A stretch of 64,000 nucleotides of DNA from Chloropicon primus (taxonomy: Eukaryota > Chlorophyta > Chloropicophyceae > Chloropicales > Chloropicaceae): positions 868,001 through 932,000 of the forward strand of contig CP060757.1 in the NCBI GenBank assembly GCA_023205875.1. The letters are read 5' to 3'. Position 1 is the stretch's first letter; every line of letters starts with the position of its first letter. Shown piece after piece: positions 1-10,203 of the stretch. Position numbers and translations under genes: made by a program. Under the pieces are notes generated by a model, which saw nothing but the letters and a program-made list of their open reading frames with translations, was not told the DNA's origin and made no database searches.

Positions 1-225
1 GGCAATCACCATCCTCCTCATCCTCATCCTCATCCTCATCCTTGTCGTCGTCGTCGTCGCCATCTTCACAACAGTTTCTGTGGCTGCTGTCTCCTCGCGT
101 TTGTCGTCTGGATCTCTCCTGCTTCGATCCACACGCTCGCTTCGCTGCTACGGCCACTTTTCTCCGAAAATCCTTGATCCTTCCCTTGGGATGATAGCAC
201 CTTATCATCGTAACGCACGCGCCTC
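1..225. other. Upstream region with CATCCT/GTC simple repeats
   Basis: No supported gene here. Positions 10-62 are a triplet/hexamer simple repeat (CCTCAT units, then GTC units). Read on the minus strand it would give an Asp/Glu-rich stretch, so it could be part of an acidic-protein gene lying mostly outside the window, but nothing else supports that. The remainder is probably leader sequence of the globin gene. Confidence 0.4.
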
Positions 226-1173
226 ATGGTTCGTCGTTTCTGTTGGCGCGCGCAAGATATGGATCCAAAAACGATTGCGACGGTCAAGTCGACCGCACGG
301 GTCATGAAGGAGCACGGGTATGAGATCACCCAGGGTAAGCGCTCGACCCCTTCTCTCTTCCCTTGTCTCTCTCTCTCTCTGCTTCTTTCTTCTCCTTCTT
401 CTGGCTACTAACTCCTCTCCCTTCCTTCCTTTCCTCCTTGTTGCTTCTCTCTCTGTCGCGCGCGTGACGTGTGCGTCGTCAGAGATGTACGCCACCATGT
501 TCGAGGAGGTGAGTGCCTCGTCCGTTCGTGCTCCTCGAAGCCCCCTGACACGTGCTTGGCTTTCGTTCCCTCTTGTTCTTCTTCTCTTCCAACCCGCAGC
601 ACGAGGACATAAAGGCGCTCTTCAATCACGACAACATGGTTGTGCATCCGGGAGGTAAGCGCGTTTTGGCCTCCAGCTCCTCCCACTCGCCCCCCACGAC
701 TGCTGACCTCCAGAGCTCTCTCTCTCTCTCTCCCTCGAGTCTCGCAGAGACGAAGAAGAAGCAGCCCCTCCTCCTGGCGCAGGCCGTGCACGCTTACGCC
801 GAGAACATCGACAATCTGAGCTTGCTCGAGTCGGCCGTCGATAGAATAACCAAGAAGGTGGGTAGCTCACAGCAACGACCCGGAGTTCCCGCCCTGACAC
901 GAACGCCGCTACTCTCTCTCTCTCTCTCCACACTTTTCGCAGCACGTGAGCGCGAACGTGAAACCGGAGCACTACGGCATCGTTGGCCGGCATCTGCTGA
1001 ACGCGGTCAAGAAGGTTCTCGGGGAGAAGGCGAAACCGGAGATCTGCGACGCGTGGGAAAAGGCCTTCAACTTCCTCGCCGAGCTCTTCATCGAGACGGA
1101 GAACAACCTGAGGAAAGAGGAGGCCGCCAAGAAGGAAGTGAGCAACCTTGGCTGCCGTTGTACCTTGGGCTGA
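226..1173 (+). CDS. Single-domain (Vitreoscilla/flavohaemoglobin-type) globin, five exons
   Basis: Heme globin of the bacterial single-domain/FHb class; family roles are oxygen or NO binding and NO detoxification. Exons 226-334, 483-508, 600-654, 748-857 and 943-1173 splice in frame to 176 residues. A second in-frame ATG at 259 would give 165 residues, nearer the 146-residue Vitreoscilla protein. Visible family marks are the MKEHGYEIT A-helix, the ALFNHD CD corner, AENIDNL, and the proximal F8 His (H101 from the first ATG) in KKHVSANV, followed by HYGIVG and AWEKAF. The ferredoxin-reductase half of flavohaemoglobins is absent. The four introns are 85-148 nt with a CTGAC or CTAAC branch-like motif and CT-rich tails. 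The last exon extends past the globin fold by about 15 residues and might end differently. Family is secure; the role is inferred. Confidence 0.85.
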
Positions 1174-1418
1174 GCACGCCAACGATGGGCCCACCATAGA
1201 TCACCCCCTAAAACAAATTAAGGCGTCGCGTCATTCATCATCCACATCCACATCCACTCTCTCTCCTTTCTCCCTCCTCTCCTCTCTCCCGGATTGCCTG
1301 GCCTGCTGACTCGAAAAAAGCAAAAAAGATTTTTTTTCCGACGACCCCAAAGACGAGAGAGAGACAACGTTGGCGGCGGTTCTGTAGACGAAAGGCGACA
1401 CGAAGCAGCGACGCAACG
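1174..1418. other. Short intergenic region
   Basis: Holds the 3' end of the globin transcript and the CT-rich leader of the acyl-CoA dehydrogenase gene. No TGTAA signal or other element was recognised. Confidence 0.4.
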
Positions 1419-1803
1419 ATGAAGGACATGACGGAAGACTTGGACGTGATAGGGTGGGGCGAGCCCAACCACCTTTCGCGGTACCACAGTCCGTACTACA
1501 CGGAGAGCCACGTCAAGTGGCGCATGCACCTGAGGAAGTGGTGCGAGGAGAAGCTGCAACCTAACATCGGCAAGTGGGAGAAGGAGAAGATCATCCCTCA
1601 CTCCGTGTTCAAGAACGCCTTCGAGGTGGGGTTTCTCCCCGCCATTGTGGGCGCCCCGTGGCCAGAGCACCTGGTGGGACCCTGCCCAGCCCTTGGAAAA
1701 GGTAAGGACGCGGCGACGCCCCGAAGACGATGACAAAAGACGAACGAAAACAAAAGCGAAGCAAGCAACTCTAGTTCCCTGCACCGGACGCCACTGACCC
1801 CCT

Positions 1804-1851
<48 letters not shown>

Positions 1852-2869
1852 ACCCTGTCCAGGCGAGAAGTTCGACGCTTTCCACGAGCTGATCGCGTGG
1901 GAGGAGATTTGCAGGCTTGGCTCCGGCGGCCTCACTTGGGGCATCTGCGAGGGAATCCAGATCGGCGTCCCACCGCTGCTCAACTTCGGGACCCCTGAGA
2001 TGAAGAAGGTCGCCCAGCAGTGCTTGATGGGCGAGAAGGTGATCTGCCTGTGCATCTCCGAGCCGTACGCGGGAAGCGACGTGGCGAACATCAGGTGCAA
2101 GGCCGAGAAGAAGGTCGTGAACGGCGAGGAAGTGTACGTCGTGAACGGAGAGAAGAAGTGGATCACGAACGGGACTTACGCCGACTACTTCATCGTTGCC
2201 GCCAGGACCGGCGGAAAGGGCAACAAGGGAATTTCCCTCCTGCTGGTGGACAGGTCCATGGCGGGCATAGAGACCAAGAAGATGGACTGCATGGGCATGT
2301 TCGCTAGTGGAACGGCGTACATCACCCTCGAGGACGTCCACGTCCCTTGCTCCAAGGTCATTGGCGAGGTGAACAAGGGTTTCTACTACATTATGTACAA
2401 CTTCAACCACGAGAGGTGGGGCTTCATCGCTCAGTCGACCGAGTTCGCCAGGGTCTGCCTGGACGAGGCGACCAGGTACGCCCTGAGGAGGAGGACCTTT
2501 GGGAAGACTCTCGTGGAGCACCCAGTGATCAGGGCCAAGATCGGCGAGATGGCGAGGCAGATCGAGAGCACCCACGCCATGCTGGAGCTCATGACGTACC
2601 AGATGACTCAGATGTCAAAGGAGGAGCAGATGACCAAGCTGGCCGCGGATTCCGCTCTCATCAAGGTGCAAGCCACGAAAATGTTCGAGTACTGCGCGAG
2701 AGAGGCGGCGCAGATCTTCGGAGGCAACAGCTACATCAGAGGTGGCCAGGGCGAGAAGGTGGAGAGGCTCTACAGGGAGGTGAGGGCCATGGCCATCCCC
2801 GGAGGTTCCGAGGAGATTATGATCGACTTGGCCGTGAGACAGATCTTGAAACCTATCAAGAAGCTATAA
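1419..2869 (+). CDS. Acyl-CoA dehydrogenase family protein
   Basis: FAD-dependent acyl-CoA dehydrogenase, presumably acting in fatty-acid or branched-chain beta-oxidation. Exons 1419-1701 and 1863-2869 give 429 residues. Order: N-terminal helical domain (WEKEKIIPHSVF), middle beta domain with the FAD signature CISEPYAGSD and WITNGTYADYF, then the C-terminal helical domain with RTFGKTLVEHPVIR and QIFGGNSYIRGG. The MCAD-type catalytic Glu motif (YEGTS) is replaced by AIPGGSEEIM, so the base must lie elsewhere or the chemistry differs, as in other divergent branches of the family. No peroxisomal PTS1 is seen (it ends in KKL) and no clear mitochondrial presequence. The 161-nt intron has CTGAC near 1794 followed by about 42 nt of (CT)n. 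Confidence 0.88.
1807..1850. repeat. (CT)n microsatellite inside an intron
   Basis: A run of about 21 CT dinucleotides lies between the CTGAC branch-like motif and the AG acceptor of the acyl-CoA dehydrogenase intron. It doubles as an extreme polypyrimidine tract. Length is likely polymorphic. Confidence 0.9.
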
Positions 2870-2939
2870 ATTCGTTTGAGAAGCCTGTTGGTTTTACACA
2901 CGAGCTTTTCCTTTCTTCCAACCTAAGCTCCAGACCTCC

Positions 2940-4358
2940 TCACGCCATGGGATAAGAGATGACGTTGCCGTCGTCGCCGCTCGCGACGAGGAAATCGTCC
3001 GTCACTCCCAGGGACCTGACGGCATTCTGGTTGCCTTCGAGGCCGTACAGGCAGCTTCCCGTTCGCATGTCGTGCACGAGCACCTGGCCGTCCCCGGAGC
3101 CGCTGATGACAAGGTCCCCCATCAGCTCCATGGAGTAGATGAAATCCTTGTTACTTGAGATGGCGCCCACCTTCTCGAAGGACATCCTCGGGTCGGATAT
3201 GCATATCCTCTTGTCAGCTCCCATTGTCACGACGTTTCCGTCGGCCGTGCACCGTATGGCTCCAATGGCACCGGCGCCCCCGTCCCTCCTGTGGTGGTAC
3301 TTCTCGAAGAGGCAGTCCTGCAGCCTCTGGTCCCGGACTTGGAGGCAGCCGTCCTGCCCCCCGGAGAGGACGAGATTATCGTCGCGCCCGTCGAACAGAG
3401 CCAACGCCGTGATGTGACCCTGGTGCGCCGCCCCCACCGCCTTCTTTGGTTTCCCCTTCAGGACGTCCCAAAGGATCAGAGCTCCGTCCCTGCTTCCGGA
3501 CACCAGCGTGTGATCCCTCCAGGCCATCTCCATCACGGGGGCCTTGTGACCGCGCAGGCTCTGGCTCTCCCTGCCGTTGAGGCCAGAGATGTCCCAGAAC
3601 TTGACCGTCTTGTCGTAACTGCACGAGCAGGCCACGCCCCCGTCGGGGCTCACCTGGATCCCAGAGACGGAGTGCGAGTGGCCCTTCAGCTCGGTGGCTC
3701 TCACCGCCGAGCTGTGCCAGAGCAGCAGCTTCGAGTCGAGGCCGGCGCTCAGAACCTTCCCGTCCGGAAAGTACTTCACAGCGTTCACCCACTCGCAGTG
3801 CCCGTACGCCTTGGAGTACAACTTCCTCGTCCTCTTGCCCTTCCGAAAGTTCACCTCGTACAGGGCGTGGTCCGAGCTGCCTATGACAGCGCAGTCGTTC
3901 CTCACGTCCATGCACAGGCTGGGTCTGTCCGAGAGGTCGATTTTCGTCCCACTGCGATCCTTTGGACCGCTGCACCAGGCGCCGGGAAGCTGACCCTTCG
4001 GCGGGGCCTCGGTCTCCGCGGTCCTCCCCACCGCCCGAGCCACACCCGCCTTGGACCCCAGAGCAGTCTTCAGAGGCTGGTGGCCCTGATGAAGCACCGG
4101 GCACTTGTTGCTGCTGCCACGGACTTCCCCCTCCTTGGTCCGCGGCTCCTGGAAGTCGATGTTCTCCTTGGAGGACATGCTCTGGAAGGCCTCCTCCATG
4201 GCGTCCATGTACTTGTCGTTGAGCTCGTGGGAGGCCGCTGCCGAGTTCACGGGAGGCCCCTTCTTCCTGCTCGTTCTCCTGTCTCTGCTAGTCGCCTTCA
4301 GCCTCCTCAGGGAGCTTCCGAGTCCCCTCTGGGACCCCTGCTGCTCGCTGGACATCAT
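2940..4358 (-). CDS. WD40-repeat protein of unknown function
   Basis: A 472-residue intronless ORF. Residues 1 to about 140 are basic and low in complexity; the rest forms a beta propeller with recognisable blades (HCEWVNAVKYFPDGK, LLLWH, GHSHSVSGIQVSPDG, VKFWDISG, GHKAPVMEMAW, LILWDV). The start at 4358 is fixed by an upstream in-frame stop. A TGTAA on the minus strand (2894-2898) follows the stop. It converges on the acyl-CoA dehydrogenase gene with 70 bp between stops. I cannot assign it to a named WD40 family; a scaffold role is the family default. Confidence 0.85.
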   Translation of the reverse strand: MMSSEQQGSQRGLGSSLRRLKATSRDRRTSRKKGPPVNSAAASHELNDKYMDAMEEAFQSMSSKENIDFQEPRTKEGEVRGSSNKCPVLHQGHQPLKTALGSKAGVARAVGRTAETEAPPKGQLPGAWCSGPKDRSGTKIDLSDRPSLCMDVRNDCAVIGSSDHALYEVNFRKGKRTRKLYSKAYGHCEWVNAVKYFPDGKVLSAGLDSKLLLWHSSAVRATELKGHSHSVSGIQVSPDGGVACSCSYDKTVKFWDISGLNGRESQSLRGHKAPVMEMAWRDHTLVSGSRDGALILWDVLKGKPKKAVGAAHQGHITALALFDGRDDNLVLSGGQDGCLQVRDQRLQDCLFEKYHHRRDGGAGAIGAIRCTADGNVVTMGADKRICISDPRMSFEKVGAISSNKDFIYSMELMGDLVISGSGDGQVLVHDMRTGSCLYGLEGNQNAVRSLGVTDDFLVASGDDGNVISYPMA

Positions 4359-4794
4359 GTTGAACTCGACTATGCCCTAAAACACCTCTCGTTTTTCAGT
4401 CTTCTTTACTCCTTCACCTATCGAGCGCGGCGGAGGGACTCTTTCGAAAGGGAATGAGCGCAACGCGGGGACACCACCAAAGGGTCCTTCCCTCAATCCC
4501 ACCTTTCCCCTCCTCGGTTCACGCTTACCTCGTCTCTCTTCGACCTCGCCTTGTCCGCTCTTGCCTGTCCCTCGCCAAGTTTGAATCGATACGAAATTGT
4601 TGGGCACAATTTTACGAAAGTTCACCAAAGATGGCGGGAGGCAAGGGGGCAGTCCTTGGGAGGTTGGACGGGAAGGTGAGGAGCGTGGGGCATATGGAAT
4701 TGAGTCGAGGGAGAAGAATCCGCGGGAATCGGCGTGTCCCCTCCGGGACTTGTCGTTCTCGTCGCTCTCGTGTCCTTGCGTGCGTGCGTGCGTG

Positions 4795-4832
<38 letters not shown>

Positions 4833-4992
4833 TGCGTGTGTGACTTGAACTTGACCTCTCGCTCTCCTGCGTGTCGTGGGGTCGTCTCCCTCGTTTGTTG
4901 GCACGAGTGCCCGATTCCCTCCGCGCGCTGACGAGCTCTTCGCCTTGTTTCCCTTCCACTTCCTCGCCGAAAAACGACGACCTTGACGACGA
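4359..4992. promoter_or_regulatory. Divergent promoter region, WD40 gene / COMMD3
   Basis: About 630 bp with no credible exon. Contains AAGATGGCGGGAG (about 4628-4640), which shares its GGCGGGA core with elements before CDT1 and the CTU fusion, and a (CT)n-(GT)n microsatellite at about 4797-4842. ORFs on both strands through here are low-complexity shadows. Confidence 0.5.
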
Positions 4993-5523
4993 ATGGCTGC
5001 TGCTTGTGCTGCGGCTTGGGTTGCGCAGGAGGCCGGGGAGCTCGGGGAGGCGGCCGTGCGGCTGATCCTCGACGAGAGCGGGTCGAGCCCGCCCGAGGGC
5101 GACTCGGAGAGGGAGGCGAGGGTGGTGTCCTTGGCGGGTGCCGTGGTGGACGCCTGCAGGGAGGGGCTTGCGAAGGACGAGGTCGCTTCCTTCCTCGAGA
5201 GGGAGCACCGGATCCCTACCGCGGCCGCGGCTCGCGTCGCGGAGGCCCTCGAGAGGCGCCGGGCGAGCCTCTCGAGGGCCGTGAATAGGGCGACCGGGTC
5301 GACTTGCCTGCCCCACCTCGGCTCGGCGGACTGGAGGCTGGACCTCAGCAAGGGCAAGGCCGGCGAGGTCGCCGAGCCCGTCTTCCACGTCAACCTGAGG
5401 TCCGCGGACGGCTCGGACCTCTCGTCCTTCGCGTGCAGCATCGAGGAGATGCAGGACTTGGTGTCCACCCTCAAGGACGCTTGCCTGTCCGCCAAGAGGA
5501 ACGAGAGGGCCTACTCTTCCTAG
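4993..5523 (+). CDS. COMMD3: COMM domain-containing protein, COMMD3-like
   Basis: A 176-residue intronless ORF. The N-terminal half is the helical HN domain (REARVVSLAGAVVDACREGL). Residues about 105-170 are the COMM domain: LPHLGSADWRLDL, then FHVNLRSADGSD, then SFACSIEEMQDLVSTLKDA, which matches COMMD3 better than other paralogues. COMMD proteins form the Commander complex with CCDC22/CCDC93 and VPS35L-type retriever for endosomal cargo recycling. No other Commander gene is in the window. A possible TGTAA lies at 5813-5817, rather far from the stop. Confidence 0.82.
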   Translation: MAAACAAAWVAQEAGELGEAAVRLILDESGSSPPEGDSEREARVVSLAGAVVDACREGLAKDEVASFLEREHRIPTAAAARVAEALERRRASLSRAVNRATGSTCLPHLGSADWRLDLSKGKAGEVAEPVFHVNLRSADGSDLSSFACSIEEMQDLVSTLKDACLSAKRNERAYSS

Positions 5524-6167
5524 TCCTCCTCGTCGTCGTCCTAGAGCAGCAGCAGCAGCACGGGGAGAAGGAAGGAGAGGAGGAGGGAGGAAACTTATAG
5601 GCGGTGGATTGTTGGGTTGTATTCTAGTCTTTTGCTTTATTATTATTATCAATAGCAAGGGGAAGGGATTGGACCCCTGATTTCGCTCTCTCGCAGATCA
5701 CAGTCGAGATCACGACTTTCCTAGGGTTGCCATTGATTTGATTTGAGTGGTCACGATATCGTAATTCTACGCCCATCTGAGGGCCTAACGTGGGTTTTTC
5801 TACTTTTTCTCTTGTAACGTCCAGAAATGGAGATGGGCAAGCGGACAGGTCGAAAAGTTCTTTTTTCTCCGGTGGCGAAGGCGAGACCTTGTGTTTAAGT
5901 TGTCGAGTTGGAGTGGTCCGAAGCGGAGTTGGGCGCGGGGATAAGGTAGAATCGGGAACGGCGGCCGGGTCTCTTTAGTCGGTCTCACGTTCCATCCTCA
6001 AAGTCGTTGCGCGCTCGGTCGGGAGGGCATGAAGTAGAAGGGGAAGGGGAGGCATCGATCTTTGCTTTTGCTTTTGTCCTGTTTCTGACGAGGATTGGGT
6101 TTGACCGCGCGCGCAGCTGGAGGTGGCCCCACGACGAGGACGAGGACGAGGTCATCTGGTCGACAGC
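5524..6167. other. Intergenic region between COMMD3 and the AP2 gene
   Basis: About 640 bp. No ORF with protein-like composition was found. It should hold the COMMD3 3' UTR and the promoter and leader of the AP2 gene. A TTATTATTATTATC run occurs near 5638. Confidence 0.4.
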
Positions 6168-7418
6168 ATGGCCGGCCCTAGCGAGAGAGGGGCGAAGGAT
6201 GCGCCAGCGAGAAGGAACGAGTCGTCCTCCTCCAAGCCCGTCGTCGCCGCTCGGGAGGAGGGCTCGGCCTGCAAGAGCGCCCGGGGGGCGGCCAAGGTTG
6301 CGAAAGCGCCGGCCCTGAAGAGGACGACCTCGGCCCCGCCCGCGATGCTGCAGAGGAAGAAGTCCCGCTCGGGCCCCAAGTCGAAGAGCAGCAACTTCAT
6401 CGGGGTGTCGCAGTACAGGAGGACGGGGCGGTGGGAGGCTCACATCTGGGACTGCGCCAAGAGCAGGAACATCCCGGGGGCGAAGGGCAGGCAGCTCCAC
6501 CTCGGGAGCTTTGACTGCGCCGAGGACGCCGCCCGGGCGTACGACCGGGCCGCCATCCACTTTCGGGGGGAGGAGGCGGACACGAACTACCCGCGGGAGC
6601 AGTACACCCACGACCCGGTGCTCAACGCCCTGAAGGGCCTGTCCAAGGACCAGTTCGTGGTGAGGCTGAGGGGGGTCGCTCAGCACCACAAGATCCAGTC
6701 CCAGAACCGGAAGAAGAAGGAGAGGAGGAAGCCGGCGAGGGATTCGGGGAAGGCCGAGGGGCCCGCCCCGATGACGATCAAGAGGACTACGTCGTTCCCC
6801 CTCCACAGCCCCTGCAGCGTGCTGCCTGGGGCCGACCCGCCGCGCAGCTTCTCGGGGCACAAGTACATGCCCCAGGTAGACCACGGGTACTCCCCGGCGC
6901 CCTACCACCAGGACCACTTCCAGGGCTACCACCTCTCGAGGGCGAGGAGCACCCCCAATGTCTTCGGGCACCTGATCCCCCCCCACGGCGACCAGGGCCT
7001 CGTGTACAAGTCGAGGGTGGTGGAGGCCAGTCCGACCTACGCCCTGGTCGACGTGATCCATGGCTTGGAGGGGGAGGGCAGCCCGTCCTTCATCCACAGC
7101 CAGTACCCGATAAAGCAGGAGCCCGCGGGCCCAATCAAGGACTTCTTCGACGACGTCATCTCCTTCCCGGAGGACTACTCTCCCACGGAGATGCAGGGCC
7201 ACATCAAGCAGGAGAGGGAGATGAACGACTGCTTCAGGTACATCATGACGCCGGGCATGGAGGACTACCACCTGCACGAGGACGAGCACAACAAGGTGTT
7301 CGAGAAGAGGCCGGGGGCGTCGCGACCGGAGATATTCGAGTACAGCAGTCCCCCGGCGGAGGGTCAGGTGCCCCTGCTGATGGAGGGCATGGGCGAGGTG
7401 GACACGGGCACGTTCTAA
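6168..7418 (+). CDS. AP2-domain transcription factor, single AP2 domain
   Basis: A 416-residue intronless ORF; the first ATG at 6168 is chosen because the frame upstream has only GTG starts. One AP2 domain at residues about 73-135: [39 protein letters not shown], then [12 protein letters not shown]. The WEAHIWD and YDRAAI forms resemble the ANT/AP2 group rather than ERF/DREB. The flanks are Lys/Arg-rich ([26 protein letters not shown]), consistent with nuclear import. Two near-identical KRTTS patches lie either side of the domain, and IKQE (twice, at [12 protein letters not shown] and HIKQERE) fits sumoylation sites. Targets are unknown. AP2 factors are typical of the green lineage and its relatives. 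Confidence 0.88.
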   Translation: MAGPSERGAKDAPARRNESSSSKPVVAAREEGSACKSARGAAKVAKAPALKRTTSAPPAMLQRKKSRSGPKSKSSNFIGVSQYRRTGRWEAHIWDCAKSRNIPGAKGRQLHLGSFDCAEDAARAYDRAAIHFRGEEADTNYPREQYTHDPVLNALKGLSKDQFVVRLRGVAQHHKIQSQNRKKKERRKPARDSGKAEGPAPMTIKRTTSFPLHSPCSVLPGADPPRSFSGHKYMPQVDHGYSPAPYHQDHFQGYHLSRARSTPNVFGHLIPPHGDQGLVYKSRVVEASPTYALVDVIHGLEGEGSPSFIHSQYPIKQEPAGPIKDFFDDVISFPEDYSPTEMQGHIKQEREMNDCFRYIMTPGMEDYHLHEDEHNKVFEKRPGASRPEIFEYSSPPAEGQVPLLMEGMGEVDTGTF

Positions 7419-7548
7419 ATAGGATGGGGGTGCCGGCCTTGAATTGAAAGTACAATAAAATTTTTTTGTGTCGTGGCTAGTGTTTCCATAAACTCTGTTA
7501 ATGTACGTTTCACTAAATTCATCCCTTGAATTATTTTTCTTGAAGTCC

Positions 7549-9828
7549 TCAGTAGTACGCCTTGATCGGCAGGTGGACGAGGGACTCGTGCCCCGGACCC
7601 GAAACCACTTTGATCTCCGTGCCCTCCTGCACGTTGTGCAGGTAGTGCTGCTCGTCCGAGCCGCTGAAGGCCAGCCGCATGCAGCTCCCCCTCTGGAAGC
7701 AGTACGACGTGGGCATCATCTCGAAGACCAGCCTCGCCGGCTCGCCGGGCACCAGGGGCTCCGCATCCGCCTCGTCGAAGGTGTGGTAGAAGGGGATGTC
7801 AGGGGGGACGCTCGATTGGTAGTGCCCCTCGCACTCCGCCTTCGGATACAGCTTCCTGTGCCTCGCCCTGAAGGCTCCCTCCGTGACGTAGTTCACGCTG
7901 CCTGTCACGGGGTCGTAATCCTCGAGGTAGACGATGATGTCCGCGTCCGGGTGCGAGGAGCTGACCCACAAGTCCAGGTAGGGGGTCCCCGTGATCTCCA
8001 GGTGGCAGTCCAGGGGCTTGGAGTCCATGAACACGTGGTGGCGGTACTTGCCCATCTTGTAGTTCAACAAGTCTCCGACGAAGATCATCGTGTGAAACCT
8101 TGAGTTGCAGTGGTGAGGGCCCTGGCCCTTCTCGGCACTGAACGCCAACTCGGCTTCGCTCTGGGGTGGAACCTGGGTCAGCGAGAGGCGGTGATCCGAG
8201 GCCGCGCTGTCCACTCCGAAGTAGAACACCTTGTCCTCCAGGTGCGAGGGTGGCCAGCAGCTCGTTTGCCTCCACCTCGAGATGATCTCGTCGGGGGCAT
8301 TCATCGTGAAGTAGGTGATGACCCCCTCGTTGCCACCGCTCGAGGAAGGGCAATCGTTGGCGAGGGAGAGGAAGAACTTGACGACCTCCGCGACGAGCTT
8401 GCTCCTCCCTATCTTCATGATCTTGTGGAAGCTGCTGAAGTCGCTCTTCTGCTTTGGGCCGAGCCCCGCGTTCTGGACGCCTCCGTGCGTCCAGGGCCCG
8501 ATGATCAGGCGGCTCCCGCTGTCCCTCGCGCAGTGCCAAAAGACGTTGATGGACGACCTCGCCGACCCGTCCAGCCAGCCTGCCACGAGGAAGAAAGGCA
8601 CGTTGCTCTCCCTCAACTCCCTGTGCCTGGTGTAGGGGCTGCTGTCATCCATCTTCAGCCCCCTCAGCGCGTCCGGGTGGTCGTCCCTGTTGATGACCTG
8701 CCTCGTCGCCTCGGACAGGTCGGCAGTCTCGTGGCTCTCGAGAGCTTTCTTGACCAAAGCCTTGGAGACCCCCTTCACGCCTTTGAACCCCGCGACGAAG
8801 GAGGCTCCGATCGGGGGCGGGGCCTCGATCAGCCGGCCGGAGTCCAAAGCGTGCACGAGCTGGTTCCAGTTGTCGAAAAAATACTTGAGGAGCACGCCCC
8901 CCGGCGCCCCGAGGTCCGAGTACACGTCAAAGTACGAGAAGAGCGACGCGCAGGCCTTGACGTTCGGGTGCTTGTACGACACGGTGAACATGGCCGCCAT
9001 CGCGTCGTACGAGATCCCGTAGCAGAAGATGCTCCCGTTGCACCAGCTCTGCTGCGAGATCCAATTGAGCATCTCCACTGAGTCCTCCCTTTCCTTGGGC
9101 TGGCACGGGGCGGACCACTGGCCGAACGACGCCCCCGTGCCCCTCACGTCAACCGAAACGATCGCGAAGCCCGAGTTCGTGAACGCCTTCTTGAACGAGA
9201 GGTTGATGGGGTCCATGGGAAAGGGCTCGATCGGCCTGAGCACCTTCCTCAGCCTCCACTGCCTGTAGTACCTCGTCTGGTGGAAGACGCACGGGATCTT
9301 CTCGCCCGGGGCCCCCGCCCTTTCCGGCGGCAGGATCACGTCCACCGCGAGCTCCACGCCGTCCGCCATGGTGACCATGTACGTCTCGCACCTCGGGGCC
9401 TTCTTCCTCGGGAACCAGCCCTCCTTGGGCAGGACGCCCTCGATCTCCTTCACGTTCCAGTGCCTGTCCTGGTTGTTCGCCCTCCTGCACCGGGGGGGGG
9501 ACGAGGGGGAGAGAAAAAGGAGAGAGAGAGAGAGAGAAAGCGTGTGGGTGGGTGGGTGTGGGAAAAAAGTGTCAGAACACGGGGTCTCCTCCCTCGGCCA
9601 AGCAAAACCCTCTCACCTCTGCTTCAGCTTCCTGCTGTGCCTCAGCCGCTCCAGAGCGCCCCTCGGATCCAAGGGATGTCGACTCCCCGTCGCCGCCGCC
9701 CCTTCCCTCTCCTCCAGGAAGGGAACCGTAGTCGTCCCCGTCTGCTGGGCCGCGGGCTCCTGGGCCTCCTGGGCCTCGCCGCCGCCCCCCCCTCCGAGGC
9801 CCAGCAGGCCGGAGAGCAGCGCCTTCAT
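7549..9828 (-). CDS. CocE/NonD-type serine hydrolase (S15 family, X-Pro dipeptidyl-peptidase-like)
   Basis: Exons 9617-9828 and 7549-9484 join in frame (codon AG|G) to give 715 residues. The alpha/beta-hydrolase core shows VSVDVRGTG, the nucleophile region FCYGISYDA (canonical GxSYGG is altered after Tyr), the acid region GWLDG and the His region IIGPWTHGG; a C-terminal jelly-roll region follows (FHTMIFVG to the end). Bacterial relatives cleave acyl esters (cocaine esterase) or X-Pro peptides; the substrate here is unknown. The first 70 residues (MKALLSGLLGLGG onward) are Gly/Ala-rich, possibly a targeting peptide. The 132-nt intron has a CTGAC motif. Without this intron the main ORF has no ATG start, which supports the splice. 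Genes convergent: 130 bp to the AP2 gene. Confidence 0.83.
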
Positions 9829-10137
9829 CCTCCCTCTCAAGAGGAGGAGCGCCTTCGAGGAGGCGAGGCCAGACGAGGAACAAAGGAAGGAACAAGAAAA
9901 AGGTGACTCTGGCGTCGGCTTCTTCGCAGGCTTGTTCCAACACACACACGCACGCACAACAGAGACAGAGACAGAGATAGAGAGACACGATACCACTGCG
10001 GGTCTGCGCAGACCTCTCTCCCCGCGGTCCCTTCAAGCCTCAAACAACGCGCGCCTCGAGACCCCCCTTGCAACAACTCTATCTCTGTCCCCCATCATTG
10101 GCTCCGTCCGATAACTCCGCTCAAGCGGTTACGGAAA

Positions 10138-10176
10138 CATCGAACATTTCCATCGAACATTTCCATCGAACATTTC
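10138..10176. repeat. Three tandem 13-bp units upstream of CDT1
   Basis: Unit CATCGAACATTTC occurs three times with no mismatch (10138-10150, 10151-10163, 10164-10176). Position in a promoter suggests a clustered binding site, but slippage is also possible. Confidence 0.85.
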
Positions 10177-10188
10177 CACTCCCTCGTG

Positions 10189-10203
10189 AAAATGGCGGGA
10201 AGG
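10189..10203 (+). promoter_or_regulatory. E2F-like element before CDT1
   Basis: Contains GGCGGGAA, the reverse complement of the TTCCCGCC core of E2F/DP sites. CDT1 is an E2F target in animals and plants, so a site here makes biological sense. The reverse complement of 10188-10202 recurs exactly at 57529-57543. Confidence 0.5.

Noticed and set aside
80-307. Plus-strand ORF as an N-terminal extension of the globin
   Set aside because: It is in a different frame from the globin exons and no splice joins it.
4377-5658. Two long overlapping minus-strand ORFs opposite COMMD3
   Set aside because: Arg/Ser-rich antisense of the COMM domain and of simple repeats; the plus strand has a recognisable family.
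9453-9484. CocE hydrolase as a single-exon gene starting at a GTG
   Set aside because: The frame continues to a good acceptor (GTGCAG) and joins an upstream exon with an ATG and a GTGAGA donor.
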